Assembly (NCBI GenBank): GCA_963668595.1
Contig: OY764876.1
Span: 868,001 to 932,000, forward strand
DNA length: 64,000 nucleotides
Source: GWE2-42-39 sp963668595
Lineage (GTDB): Bacteria; Bacteroidota; Bacteroidia; Bacteroidales; Prolixibacteraceae
Reading direction: 5' to 3'
Each line of letters opens with the position of its first letter. The first letter of the stretch is position 1. Shown here one piece after another: positions 9,588-19,600 of the stretch. The notes under the pieces are model-generated. The model worked only from the letters and a program-made list of their open reading frames with translations, was not told where the DNA came from and searched no databases. The position numbers were made by a program, and so were the translations under genes.

Positions 9588-10321
9588 GATTATTCAATTA
9601 TTTCCCATACCGCAACGACCAGTATGACGAGAGGCTGGAAAAACGTATTTTTCTGTATAGTATGTTTTTCCCTGCCTTATTTATATTGGTATGCTGGTTG
9701 GTGAAATTTACGGAATTGGTTTTTAATACTCGTTTTACTGAGTGGGGCGTATTACCCATGTCAGCCGAAGGTTTGCCCGGTATTTTATTCTCGCCCTTTA
9801 TTCACAGCGATTTCAAACATTTGGGCGCGAATACCATTCCGTTTTTTATTCTGTCGTCGGCTTTATTTTATTTTTACCGTAAACTGGCTTACCGCATTTT
9901 TATAATTCTGTATTTATTATCTGGTTTTTTACTTTGGCTTGGAGGGCGCGAGGCCTGGCATATCGGGGCTAGCGGATTGGTTTATGGTCTGGCATCCTTT
10001 CTGTTTTTTAGTGGTATTTTTCGTAACGATGTGCGCCTGCTTACTATCGGTTTAATTGTGGCTTTTTTGTACGGCAGTTTGTTTTGGGGAATTTTCCCTA
10101 TTCAGCCCGAAATATCGTGGGAAGGGCATTTGTGGGGAGCTGTTAGTGGTCTAGTGTTATCTTATTATTACCGAAAACAGGGCCCTCAACGACAAAAATT
10201 GGAATGGGAAAATGAGTCGGATGACGATGAAGAGATTGATTACCATGTTATTGATGATGAAAGTGATCGAAATGAATCAGCAGACACAGAAAATTATAAG
10301 AACGGCAATCTGCTGCATTAA
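9584..10321 (+). CDS. Rhomboid-family intramembrane serine protease
   Basis: A 245-residue membrane protein starting at GTG 9584, which overlaps the preceding stop by 4 bp. Six hydrophobic spans are visible. The rhomboid signature is complete: HSDFKHLGANT (74-84) in span 2, the nucleophile Ser130 in GASG (128-131) and the partner His182 in EGHLWGAVSG. This points to an active protease that cuts single-span proteins within the inner membrane. The C-terminal tail is strongly acidic (about 205-240) and probably cytoplasmic. Substrates cannot be inferred; coupling to an aldolase gene gives no clear clue. Confidence 0.88.
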   Translation: MRLFNYFPYRNDQYDERLEKRIFLYSMFFPALFILVCWLVKFTELVFNTRFTEWGVLPMSAEGLPGILFSPFIHSDFKHLGANTIPFFILSSALFYFYRKLAYRIFIILYLLSGFLLWLGGREAWHIGASGLVYGLASFLFFSGIFRNDVRLLTIGLIVAFLYGSLFWGIFPIQPEISWEGHLWGAVSGLVLSYYYRKQGPQRQKLEWENESDDDEEIDYHVIDDESDRNESADTENYKNGNLLH

Positions 10322-10332
10322 ATAAAAAACTC

Positions 10333-10340
10333 TATCTTTG
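10333..10340 (+). promoter_or_regulatory. Bacteroidota -7 element (TATCTTTG) of nusB
   Basis: TATCTTTG matches the TAnnTTTG consensus and lies 27 bp before the nusB ATG. No convincing -33 TTG at the expected distance. Confidence 0.65.
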
Positions 10341-10367
10341 CCAACCTATTTATAAGGTTCTAAAACA

Positions 10368-11327
10368 ATGATTAGCAGACGGATAATTCGAATTAAGGTA
10401 CTTCAGATACTCTACGCGTTCTTCACTTCGCCCGATAAGTCAATTAACAACACGGAAAAGGAACTTTTCTTCAGTCTTCAGAAAACATACGATTTATATC
10501 ACGCATTGCTGGCTTTGCCTGCCGAGTTGGTAAAACATGCCGAGGCTCTTATTGAGTTGCGTCGTAATAAACATTTTCCTACAGCGGAAGATTTAAATCC
10601 CAATCGTCGTTTCGTGGATAATAAACTGATCAGGCAGTTGATTGATAACGAAAGCCTGAACAAGTATCTGGAACGTTCGAAAATTACCTGGGTGAATGAA
10701 ACTGACATGACCCGGAAGATTTATAACCAGTTGATTGAACAGGATTTCTACAAAGAATACATGGCTGCGCCGGAAACTACGTATGCTGATGACCGGAAAT
10801 TGCTGGAAAACTTTCTTGAGATGATAATCCTTCCATCGGAAGATTTTGATTCATACCTCGAAGAACAGAGTATTTACTGGAACGATGACCTTGATTTTGT
10901 TATCAGCATGGTACTGAAAACGCTGAAAAAATTCAAGGAAACCAGTTCGTCAGGAGTAGCTTTGTTGCCCATGTTTAAAGATGACGAAGACGAACAGTTC
11001 GCAAAAAATCTATACCGCAAGGTGGTAGTGAACCATGTTGATACTCAGAAAATAGTGAAGGAACATACCGTAAATTGGGATGTTGAGCGAATTGCCTTCA
11101 TGGATATTCTTATTCTGGAGATGGCAATTGTCGAATTCCTGCATTTTCCGTCGATTCCAACCAAGGTGACGATGAACGAATACATAGAGTTGTCGAAATA
11201 TTACAGTACTGAAAAAAGTCGCAACTTTATTAATGGTATTCTCGATAAGATTTTGAAAGATCTTAAAAAGAATGACCAGATACAGAAAGCCGGTCGTGGT
11301 TTGATAGGAGAAATTGAAACAGAATAA
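10368..11327 (+). CDS. nusB: Transcription antitermination factor NusB (long form)
   Basis: A 319-residue protein that starts SRRIIRIKVLQILYAF and ends with the conserved NusB helices (RIAFMDILILEMAIVEF, IPTKVTMNEYIELSKYYS, FINGILDKIL). Escherichia coli NusB is about 140 residues; members from Bacteroidota carry a long insert between the first and last helices, as here (about 40-200). NusB binds boxA RNA with S10 (NusE) and promotes antitermination on rRNA operons. First gene of nusB-DUF1573-yajC; its TAA overlaps the next ATG by one base. Confidence 0.92.
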   Translation: MISRRIIRIKVLQILYAFFTSPDKSINNTEKELFFSLQKTYDLYHALLALPAELVKHAEALIELRRNKHFPTAEDLNPNRRFVDNKLIRQLIDNESLNKYLERSKITWVNETDMTRKIYNQLIEQDFYKEYMAAPETTYADDRKLLENFLEMIILPSEDFDSYLEEQSIYWNDDLDFVISMVLKTLKKFKETSSSGVALLPMFKDDEDEQFAKNLYRKVVVNHVDTQKIVKEHTVNWDVERIAFMDILILEMAIVEFLHFPSIPTKVTMNEYIELSKYYSTEKSRNFINGILDKILKDLKKNDQIQKAGRGLIGEIETE

Positions 11328-11764
11328 TGAAGGCGATTGCAACATCCGTTTTTATTGCATTGGTGCTGTTTGCTTGTCAACCTGCTTCGAGACCCGAAAC
11401 AGAAAAGCACGACGCAGCAGAGCTGAAAGGTGTTGCAAAGTTTGCGATTCACAAAGATTTCCATAATTTTGGAACCTTGCAGGATGGCGAAATCGTTTCT
11501 TTCTCATTTTGGTTAAAAAGTACAGGCGAAACCCAATTGCGTATCACCGATGTGGAAACCGATTGTGGCTGTCTGGAAGTCCATTTTCCTGAACAGGGAA
11601 TTTTACCCGGCGACAGTGCTGCGGTTGAAGTGGTGTACAGTTCGGGAGGGGATATCGGCAAACAACTGAAAACAGTGAGTTTGTTTACCAATGCAGAGAA
11701 AGAGCAAGTCGATTTGCATATTGCAGCAAATGTGAATAGCGACTGGATTGATTTAAATAATTAA
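11327..11764 (+). CDS. DUF1573 lipoprotein
   Basis: A 145-residue protein with a lipoprotein signal (ALVLFAC, Cys17). The rest is a single DUF1573 beta-sandwich: HNFGTLQDGEIVSFSFWLKS, then VETDCGCLEV with the conserved CGC pair, then PGDSAAVEVVYSS. Members are abundant in Bacteroidota and their function is unknown; the fold resembles ASH/Ig-like domains. The ATG overlaps the nusB stop by one base and yajC follows 12 bp later, so the three are one operon, suggesting an envelope or secretion link. Confidence 0.85.
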   Translation: MKAIATSVFIALVLFACQPASRPETEKHDAAELKGVAKFAIHKDFHNFGTLQDGEIVSFSFWLKSTGETQLRITDVETDCGCLEVHFPEQGILPGDSAAVEVVYSSGGDIGKQLKTVSLFTNAEKEQVDLHIAANVNSDWIDLNN

Positions 11765-11776
11765 AAAGCAGAAAAT

Positions 11777-12097
11777 ATGATGAATTACATTTTAATGGCT
11801 CAGCCACAACAAGGTGCTGAAGCAAATCCACTGATGACTTTTCTTCCTCTAATCCTGATTATTGTAGTATTCTACTTTTTCATGATTCGTCCGCAGATGA
11901 AACGTCAGAAAGAATTACGCAAATTCCGCGAAAGCCTGCAAAAAGGCGACGCTGTTGTAACAACAGGTGGTATCTATGGAAAAATCGCTGAAATCAAAGA
12001 AACAACTGTATTGTTACAGGTTGACGAAGGCGTGAAACTGAAAGTTGACAAAAGTGCCGTGATTAAAGACATGGCTGATGTTGCTAATCAGAAGTAA
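11777..12097 (+). CDS. yajC: Sec translocase accessory subunit YajC
   Basis: A 106-residue protein with one membrane span (about 17-38, LMTFLPLILIIVVFYFFMIRP) followed by PQMKRQKELRKFRESLQKGDAVVTTGG, the hallmark of YajC. It joins SecDF and YidC to assist protein translocation. An in-frame ATG one codon later is equally possible. Last gene before a strong terminator. Confidence 0.95.
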   Translation: MMNYILMAQPQQGAEANPLMTFLPLILIIVVFYFFMIRPQMKRQKELRKFRESLQKGDAVVTTGGIYGKIAEIKETTVLLQVDEGVKLKVDKSAVIKDMADVANQK

Positions 12098-12129
12098 TCG
12101 ATCGTAAATTTTTTACGGAAATTATAATG

Positions 12130-12162
12130 AAAACGGGATGGCATTGGCTGTCCCGTTTTTTT
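12130..12162 (+). terminator. Rho-independent terminator of the nusB-yajC operon
   Basis: Stem aaaacggga (12130-12138) with tcccgtttt (12151-12159), followed by a T-run. Confidence 0.85.
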
Positions 12163-12191
12163 GTTCGTATAAAGTCAATCTATTACTTTTG
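12161..12191 (+). promoter_or_regulatory. Promoter of the AraC-family gene
   Basis: -33 TTG at 12161-12163 and -7 TACTTTTG at 12184-12191, spaced 20 bp, matching the Bacteroidota primary sigma consensus; 16 bp before the ATG. Confidence 0.65.
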
Positions 12192-12207
12192 AGGAAATTA
12201 AAGAACG

Positions 12208-13026
12208 ATGCGTTTCGGTTTTATTCAGCCATCCGGTATTTTAAAAGAATACATTCGACATTACTGGACTCTTGAAACCAGTACGGATGAGGGAGAAGTG
12301 TGTGAACGTGTCATCCCGCAGGGAAACCTACAGATTTTGTTTCATTATCGTTCGCCATTTGTTGTCAAGACTGAAAGAAATACGGTGCAGCAACAAGCTC
12401 GTACATTGATTAGTGGATTGAGTAACTCTTTTTCCGATGTGGCAACATGCGGAGAATCAGGTGTAATTGCGGTAAGCTTTTTCCCGGTTGGCGCATGCCA
12501 GTTTTTTCGATTCTCGTTAAGCGAGTTAGAAAATAAGGACATTGGTCTTCGCGATATATTTAATAAAGAAATTGCGGAAATAGAAGATCAATTGTTTGAG
12601 GTACGAACAATGACCGAGCGGATTCGGATTATTGAGCAATTTCTTCTTTCCCGATTTAATCCTGTGCGTGAAAACGATTTTTTGTTGGTTCGCCAGGGAG
12701 TTGAATTAATTCGCCAAAATAATGCAAAACTCAGCACTTCTGATTTATCGGCTTTCCTGTGGACAACTCCCAAAAGCCTGGAGCGAAAATTTGCTTCGTT
12801 GTTAGGCAAAACGCCCAAACAATACATGCGCTTATGGCGCTTTCAGGAAATTGCCGCGACTCTCAGTAAAGACCGGAACGTTGATTTATTGGATTGCATG
12901 TTTCGCTACGGCTATTTCGATCAGTCGCATTTTATTAAAGATTTTAAATCCTTCTCGGGTTACACTCCCTTGGAATTTATGGAACATTGTTGTGTTGAGC
13001 GTTCCGACGAAGAAATTACAGCCTGA
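12208..13026 (+). CDS. AraC-family transcriptional regulator
   Basis: A 272-residue regulator. The N-terminal 140 residues start MRFGFIQPSGILKEYIRHYWTLE, the DUF6597-like sensor domain found with AraC regulators of Bacteroidota. The C-terminal 100 residues hold two helix-turn-helix units, with LSAFLWTTPKSLERKFASLLGKTPKQY and FRYGYFDQSHFIKDFKSFSGYTP, the AraC signature. It probably responds to a small ligand and acts on a nearby promoter. The next gene, a UvrA-like ATPase, has its own promoter only 44 bp after this stop and is a possible target. Confidence 0.85.
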   Translation: MRFGFIQPSGILKEYIRHYWTLETSTDEGEVCERVIPQGNLQILFHYRSPFVVKTERNTVQQQARTLISGLSNSFSDVATCGESGVIAVSFFPVGACQFFRFSLSELENKDIGLRDIFNKEIAEIEDQLFEVRTMTERIRIIEQFLLSRFNPVRENDFLLVRQGVELIRQNNAKLSTSDLSAFLWTTPKSLERKFASLLGKTPKQYMRLWRFQEIAATLSKDRNVDLLDCMFRYGYFDQSHFIKDFKSFSGYTPLEFMEHCCVERSDEEITA

Positions 13027-13048
13027 TCATTTTGTCGTTTTTTTACAA

Positions 13049-13077
13049 TTGGCACCGGGCATGCCGAAATACTTTTG
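13049..13077 (+). promoter_or_regulatory. Promoter of the short uvrA-like gene
   Basis: -33 TTG at 13049-13051 and -7 TACTTTTG at 13070-13077. A reading frame opens at the TTG inside the -7 element, which argues that translation begins later, at 13096. Confidence 0.6.
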
Positions 13078-13095
13078 CGGCAAAACATCTTGCCA

Positions 13096-15351
13096 ATGAG
13101 TCACGAAAACATTATTATCCGCAATGCTCACGCCAACAACCTGAAGAATGTTGACATTGAGATTCCCAAACACAAATTAGTCGTTTTTACCGGAGTTTCC
13201 GGTTCCGGAAAGTCGTCGCTGTTGTTCGATACCATTTATACCGAAGCGCAGCGCCAACTGGTTGAAACATTTTCAACTTTTGCCCGCACTCGCATGCCTA
13301 AACTTTCGCGCCCCGATGTCGATGAGATTCACAATCTTTCCACAGCCATTGTAATCGACCAGAAACGAATGGGCAATAACCTGCGCAGTACTGTTGGAAC
13401 CGCCACCGAAGTAAATACTTATCTGCGTCTCCTGTTTTCGCGTTTGGGCAAGCCATTTATCGGGCCATCTTTTTATTTTTCGTTTAATCACCCCGAAGGA
13501 ATGTGTCCCGACTGCCACGGATTAGGAAAACAGATTAAAGATGATTTGGATTTGTTTCTCGACAAGGAAAAGTCAATCAGGGAAGGGGCAATCAATTATC
13601 CGCATTACAAAGTAGGCAGTTTTCTCTGGAACGAATTAATTACACTGGAAGTGGTGGATGCCGACAAACCACTGAACGATTTCACGGAAGATGAGCTGAT
13701 GCGGTTACTTTATGCTGAACCTTTTTTAGTTGAAGGCTCGAAGCAGAAACTGGCTTATAATCGCAATTTCGAAGGGATTGCCCGGAAACTGGAACGGGCA
13801 TTGGCCGGAAAAGCAGGCGATGAAACTCCCGAAGAAGAAAAGAATGCCTATTCTCGTTTTTTCGTTTACCGGGAATGTAGTTCGTGTGGCGGTACGCGCC
13901 TGAATGTGCGGGCTCGCTCAGTGCGAATCAATAGCTTTTCGTTGGATGAACTTTGTCGCATGGAATTGTTCGATTTACTTCCTTTTTTGAATGGAATTCA
14001 GGATAAAATATCGGAGCCAATTCTTCGGAAGGCGCGGTTTCTGATCGATCAACTTATTGAGATCGGAGTGGGTTATTTGTCGCTGGATCGAACCGTTGGA
14101 ACTCTGTCTGGAGGAGAATCACAGCGGGTAAAAATGGCCAAACAGCTTGATTGTAATTTAGTGGACATGCTTTATGTGCTCGATGAGCCAACTATCGGAC
14201 TTCATCCGCGTGATACCGAAAAATTGCTGGGTATTATGCGTCGCCTTCAGGAAAAAGGGAACAGTGTTTTTGTGGTAGAACACGATCCGGAGGTGATGCA
14301 TGCTGCCGACTGGATTGTCGATATGGGGCCGCATGCTGGTAAGTTGGGAGGCGAAGTGGTTTACAGTGGAGAACCGGAAGGTTTGATAAATTCACAAAGT
14401 TTGACCGGAAAATATTTGTTCGGAAAGCAAATGGTGAAGCGAACCCGTCGTTGTGCTGATTCATTTTTCGAGATAAAAGATGCAACGGCAAACAACCTGA
14501 AAAATGTTTCAGTAAAAATTCCACGAGGTGTGTTAACTTGTGTAACTGGTGTGGCCGGAAGTGGGAAAAGTAGTCTGATTCACGAATGCTTTGCCCTGCA
14601 AAATCCCGAGGCGATTATAATCGATCAGCAGCCAATAGGGAAGTCGTCGCGCGCCAATGCCGCCACTTTTATCGGTTTTTTCGATTTAATAAGAAAAGAG
14701 TTTGCTGCGGCCACCGGGGAGAATGCCTCGCTCTTCAGTTTTAATTCGAAAGGGGCTTGCCCCAAATGCAACGGACAGGGAACTTTGAGTTTCGAACTGT
14801 ATTTTCTTGATTCGGTAAAAACGGTTTGCGATGAATGCGAAGGAAAGCGTTACCACAGCGAAGTACTCGAATTGAAGTATCGCGGAAAGAATATTGCCGA
14901 GGTGCTGGATATGACCATTAATCAGGCTTACGATTTCTTTCATGGTACAAAAATCAAAAATCAGCTTGTTTATTTGAAAGAAGTAGGTCTGGGGTATTTA
15001 AAACTGGGGCAATCGTTGAGTACCCTTTCCGGAGGCGAATCGCAGCGGCTTAAAATTGCTGCCGAACTTACCAAACAGGGAAATCTTTATATCATGGATG
15101 AACCGACAACGGGGCTGCACATGTCCGATATCGATAATTTTCATCGTCTGGTTCAATCGCTCATTGCCCGAAAAAATACAGTAGTAATTATTGAGCATAA
15201 TCTGGAGATAATTCTTCAGGCCGACTGGGTGATTGACATGGGGCCGGAAGGCGGTAAAAACGGAGGAGAACTAATATTTCAGGGAACTCCCGAGGAGCTG
15301 GCGGCTTGTGAGAGATCATACACCGGGCGGTATTTGCGCAATTTGCTGTAA
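13096..15351 (+). CDS. UvrA-like excinuclease ATPase, short paralogue
   Basis: A 751-residue tandem ABC ATPase starting at ATG 13096. Each half has a Walker A (GVSGSGKSS; GVAGSGKSS), an LSGGESQR signature and a DEPT Walker B (VLDEPTIGLHP; IMDEPTTGLHM). Zinc-binding pairs CPDCHG, CSSCGG, CPKCNG and CDEC are present. Canonical UvrA is about 940 residues; this one lacks roughly 190, mainly around the signature and UvrB-binding regions, as in UvrA2-type paralogues linked to drug or DNA-adduct tolerance. It probably detects distorted DNA or protects from an intercalating compound rather than supplying main excision repair. The preceding AraC regulator could control it. Confidence 0.87.
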   Translation: MSHENIIIRNAHANNLKNVDIEIPKHKLVVFTGVSGSGKSSLLFDTIYTEAQRQLVETFSTFARTRMPKLSRPDVDEIHNLSTAIVIDQKRMGNNLRSTVGTATEVNTYLRLLFSRLGKPFIGPSFYFSFNHPEGMCPDCHGLGKQIKDDLDLFLDKEKSIREGAINYPHYKVGSFLWNELITLEVVDADKPLNDFTEDELMRLLYAEPFLVEGSKQKLAYNRNFEGIARKLERALAGKAGDETPEEEKNAYSRFFVYRECSSCGGTRLNVRARSVRINSFSLDELCRMELFDLLPFLNGIQDKISEPILRKARFLIDQLIEIGVGYLSLDRTVGTLSGGESQRVKMAKQLDCNLVDMLYVLDEPTIGLHPRDTEKLLGIMRRLQEKGNSVFVVEHDPEVMHAADWIVDMGPHAGKLGGEVVYSGEPEGLINSQSLTGKYLFGKQMVKRTRRCADSFFEIKDATANNLKNVSVKIPRGVLTCVTGVAGSGKSSLIHECFALQNPEAIIIDQQPIGKSSRANAATFIGFFDLIRKEFAAATGENASLFSFNSKGACPKCNGQGTLSFELYFLDSVKTVCDECEGKRYHSEVLELKYRGKNIAEVLDMTINQAYDFFHGTKIKNQLVYLKEVGLGYLKLGQSLSTLSGGESQRLKIAAELTKQGNLYIMDEPTTGLHMSDIDNFHRLVQSLIARKNTVVIIEHNLEIILQADWVIDMGPEGGKNGGELIFQGTPEELAACERSYTGRYLRNLL

Positions 15352-15431
15352 TCTTATGTGAAAAAAGGGCCTCTTCGTTGGAGCGAGAACCAAAAACATC
15401 TAAGTTTGTTTGCTTTGAAAATTAGTTGAAC

Positions 15432-16250
15432 ATGAATTTGTTTTTTCGCGAAGAAGGAGAGGGCTTCCCTTTTGTTATTGTTCATGGCTTGTATGGTGCG
15501 TCGGACAATTGGCTGACTATTGGTAAAAAGTTGGCTGCAAATTATCATGTGTATATGATCGATCAGCGCAATCACGGACAATCGCCGCATGCGCCGGAGC
15601 ATACTTACGAGGCGATGAAAGAAGATCTGGTGGATTTCTTCGATCAGCATAAAATTGAAAAAGCCATTGTTATGGGGCACAGCATGGGAGGTAAAACGGC
15701 CATGTATTTTGCTGCCGAGTATCCCGAACGGGTTGAAAAACTCATTGTTGCCGACATTGCTCCTCTCGATTATATGCAGGCAGGCGACGAAAGTCAGTAT
15801 CATTTGCATACCAATATTTTACAGGCGATGCTGGAAATTGATTTTTCTGAAATAACTACCCGGAATGAGGTGGCCGAATTTCTTTCTCAAAAGATTGATC
15901 AGTCGAATATTGTGCAGTTTTTGCTGAAAAATGTACACCGCAATGCCGCAAGTCGATCATTTGAATGGCGCTTGAATGTAAAAGTGTTGTACGATTATTT
16001 GGACGAAATAGTGAGTGGAGTAAACGAGCGCTGGCTGAGCGACCGTATTCCGATTTTCAATTACCCGGTTTTATTTCTGAAAGGCGCTTTGTCGAATTAC
16101 ATCGGCGACGAAGATCGTTCTGCAATTGCGCGCATTTATCCCGAAGCTCAATTGGTGGAAATTCCAGAGGCGGGCCACTGGCTGCATGCCGAACAACCGG
16201 ATTTGTTTTTGAAGGCGATCGACCGGTTTGTGCTAAATTCCAGAGAGTGA
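15432..16250 (+). CDS. Alpha/beta hydrolase, YbfF/ABHD11-like esterase
   Basis: A 272-residue cytoplasmic alpha/beta hydrolase. I choose the ATG at 15432 (MNLFFREEGEG) over the TTG two codons upstream. VIVHGLYGASDNW supplies the oxyanion hole, MGHSMGGK the nucleophile elbow (Ser in GHSMG), and EAGHWLHAEQP the catalytic His. The pattern DQRNHGQSPH is typical of YbfF-like acyl-CoA or carboxyl esterases. The substrate is unknown. The gene ends just before a composite repeat region. Confidence 0.83.
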   Translation: MNLFFREEGEGFPFVIVHGLYGASDNWLTIGKKLAANYHVYMIDQRNHGQSPHAPEHTYEAMKEDLVDFFDQHKIEKAIVMGHSMGGKTAMYFAAEYPERVEKLIVADIAPLDYMQAGDESQYHLHTNILQAMLEIDFSEITTRNEVAEFLSQKIDQSNIVQFLLKNVHRNAASRSFEWRLNVKVLYDYLDEIVSGVNERWLSDRIPIFNYPVLFLKGALSNYIGDEDRSAIARIYPEAQLVEIPEAGHWLHAEQPDLFLKAIDRFVLNSRE

Positions 16251-16254
16251 AAAG

Positions 16255-16560
16255 CGGAGATTTAAGCTGCAAGGCTGAAGTTTTGCAAGGCTGAAGTTTT
16301 GCAGGGAGAAGGGAGAAGGGAGAAGGAAAGGCAAAGGAACAGGCAGAAGGCAGAAGAACCAGAGAGACACAAGATACAAGACGCAAGACAAGCAGCCAAA
16401 GAAAAGATTATCAGATTACAGACTGAAACCAACTCGGATGTGGCTGTTCAAGTCTCCCTCGGGAGATTGAGGGGGTAAAAACACATTGCCCCGCCCTGTA
16501 CTTATGTACTTTGAACTTCGGACTTGGGATTTGGGACTTTGGACTTGAAACTCACAAATC
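16255..16560 (+). repeat. Composite dispersed repeat, copy 1 (plus orientation)
   Basis: Non-coding. Four modules in order: A, purine-rich gggagaaggg runs and gcagaaggcagaag (about 16300-16350); B, short acaagac words ending gcagccaaagaaaagatt (about 16365-16410); C, a block with tctccctcgggagattgaggg and a ccgccctgtac tail (about 16455-16500); D, repeats of cttcggacttgggatttggg (about 16510-16550). The same modules recur near 25.35-26.2 kb in this orientation and near 35.7-37.2 kb in the opposite one. Confidence 0.8.
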
Positions 16561-16648
16561 AAATTCTATTTCCCTTTTCCCTGAAATAGTAAATGAAAAA
16601 ATGGTAAATAGTAAATTTTCTAGCTGTCATACTACTCACTACTTTTCT

Positions 16649-16656
16649 TACCTTTG
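16649..16656 (+). promoter_or_regulatory. -7 element (TACCTTTG) of mfd
   Basis: Exact TAnnTTTG match. The longest mfd frame begins with the GTG that starts at the last base of this element, so that start would lie upstream of the transcript. Confidence 0.65.
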
Positions 16657-16676
16657 TGTTTCAAATTTTTGACGTT

Positions 16677-19600
16677 TTGGAGCTGAAAGATTTCAGAGGC
16701 TTATTTGAAAAACATCCGCTGATCGAAGAGTTGAGTCAGAGGGCTGATACCCCGGGAGAAAAGATTTTCCTGCAGGGACTTGTTGGCTCATCGCTTTCGG
16801 TTATGGCTTCGTATTTGGCCGAGAAACTCACCCGGCCCCTGATTGTTTGCCTCAACGACAGGGAAGAAGCTGCTTATTTTTACGACGATCTGAATACATT
16901 CGATATTCGCCCGCCAGTTTTGTTTTTCCCTTCTTCGTACAAGCGTGCAGTGCAGTACGACAAGATAGAACAGGAAAATATAATCCTGCGTACCGAAGTG
17001 CTAAATAAGCTGAAAGAGCTGAAAAAACTGGTGGTGGTGACTTATCCCGAGGCATTGGTCGAAAAAGTGATTTCGGGTGATGGACTCGATTCGCATACCT
17101 TCCGGGTAAAAAAGGGAGATAAACTGTCGATTGAGTTTGTGAATGATGTACTGTTTGAATACGGTTTCGAGCGCACCGATTTTGTGTACGAACCCGGTCA
17201 GTATTCCATCCGCGGAAGTATTGTCGATATTTATTCTTTCTCGAACGAAGACCCGTACCGCATTGACTTTTTCGGAGATGAAGTGGACAGCATCCGCAGT
17301 TTCGATATCGAAACACAGGTGTCGAAAGAAAAGCTTGAAAAAATTTACATCATCCCGAATATTCAGGAAAATCTGAATGAGGAAAAACGGGTTTCTTTCA
17401 GCGATTTCATTCCGGCGCGTTCGCTGTGGCTGATTAAAGATACACAGCTGATTGCCGATCAGATGACTCACTCGTATGAGCAAAGTCTGCTGAAAACGAC
17501 TTCCGAAGAGGAGAAAGAAACACTACTTGCCCGAATTGACAGGGGAAGCGACTGGCTGAAAGCACTGGAATCGTTTACCTGTTTGGAGTCGGGCAGTAAA
17601 ATGTATTTTCCGGATGCAGTAAAAATGAAATTCAATACCAGTCCGCAACCCGTGTTTAACAAGAATTTCAATTTACTGGCCGAGAATCTGCTGCAAAGTC
17701 GCGAAGAGGGTTTTACCAATTATATTCTTTCGTCGAACGAGAAGCAGACCGAACGTTTACGGGCTATTTTTACCGATAAAGGTTTACGGGTGATTTTTAC
17801 GCCGGTACATTTTACCATACACGAAGGCTTTGTCGATCACGACCTGAAAATTTGCTGTTATACCGATCACCAGATATTTGAACGCTATCACCGTTTCAGC
17901 ATAAAAACACGCAAGCCGCAACAGGTAAGTGTTTCGCTGAAAGAACTGGCAAAACTGCATCCGGGCGATTATGTGGTGCATGTCGATCATGGAATCGGAA
18001 AATTTGCCGGACTGGTAAAAACCGAAGTGAATGGCCGGATTCAGGAAGCCATTCGGCTGATTTACCGCGACAACGATGTGCTTTTTGTGAGCATCCATTC
18101 GTTGCACCGCATTTCAAAATACAAAGGGAAAGACGGCACCGAGCCTGCTATCAACAAGCTGGGCAATGGCGTGTGGCAGCGGATGAAAGACCGCACCAAA
18201 TCGAAGGTGAAAGACATTGCCCGCGAATTGATTGCCTTGTATGCAAAGCGTCTTCAGGAAAAAGGATTCGCTTTTGCGCCCGACAGTTATTTGCAGAACG
18301 AGCTGGAATCGTCGTTTATTTACGAGGATACGCCTGACCAGATGAAAGCCACCCAGGCAGTGAAAGAAGACATGGAAAAGGAGATGCCAATGGATCGGTT
18401 GGTGTGTGGCGATGTAGGCTTTGGAAAAACCGAAGTGGCAATCCGTGCAGCGTTCAAGGCTGTGACCGACAGCAAACAGGTGGCCGTGCTGGTTCCGACA
18501 ACTATTTTGGCTTTGCAGCACTTTAAAACCTTTTCCGACCGTTTGAAAGAATTCCCTGCACGGGTAGAATATATTAGCCGACTAAGAAAGACCTCCGACA
18601 TCAAACAGGTATTGAAAGATGTGAAAGAAGGCAAGGTCGATATTTTAATAGGCACGCATCGTTTGGTTGGAAAAGATGTGGTGTTTAAGGATTTGGGATT
18701 ACTGATTATTGATGAAGAACAGAAATTCGGAGTTTCAGTAAAAGAAAAGCTGAAAGAGCTGAAAGTGAATGTGGATACGCTTACCCTGACTGCCACACCC
18801 ATTCCGCGAACCTTGCAGTTTTCGATGATGGGAGCCCGCGATTTATCGATCATTCAAACTCCTCCTCCCAACCGCTATCCGATTGTGACCGAATTGCATG
18901 GATTCAACGAAGAACTGATCCGCGAAGCCATTCAATATGAACTGGCGCGTAACGGACAGGTATTTTTCATTCACAACCGGGTGCAAAATATTTATGATGT
19001 AGAAGCGGTAATCAAACGTATTTTACCGAATGTGCGCACGGTGGTGGGACACGGACAAATGGACGGCCCCAAGCTGGAGCAGGTGATGCTCGATTTTATC
19101 AATGGTGAATACGACGTATTGATTGCCACCACCATCATTGAGTCGGGACTGGATATTCCGAATGCCAATACCATTATTATCAATCATGCCCAGAACTTTG
19201 GTTTGAGCGATTTGCACCAATTGCGCGGAAGGGTCGGACGTTCGAACAAAAAAGCGTTTTGCTATCTGTTAGCTCCGCCTTTATCGACTTTAACCGGTGA
19301 AGCGCGCCGTCGTTTGCGTGCCATTGAGGAGTTTTCGGAGCTGGGAAGCGGTTTCAATATTGCCATGCAGGATTTGGATATCCGTGGTGCCGGAAACCTG
19401 TTGGGTGCCGAGCAAAGTGGTTTCATTGCTGATATTGGTTTCGAAACCTATCATCGCATTTTGGCAGAAGCAATTTCCGAATTGAAACACGACGAGTTTA
19501 ATGGTTTGTTTGCCGAAGAGCAACAGGAAAATGTGAATGCATTCCTGAAATCGAATTTTGTAAACGATTGTCAGATCGACACCGATATGCAATTGCTTTT

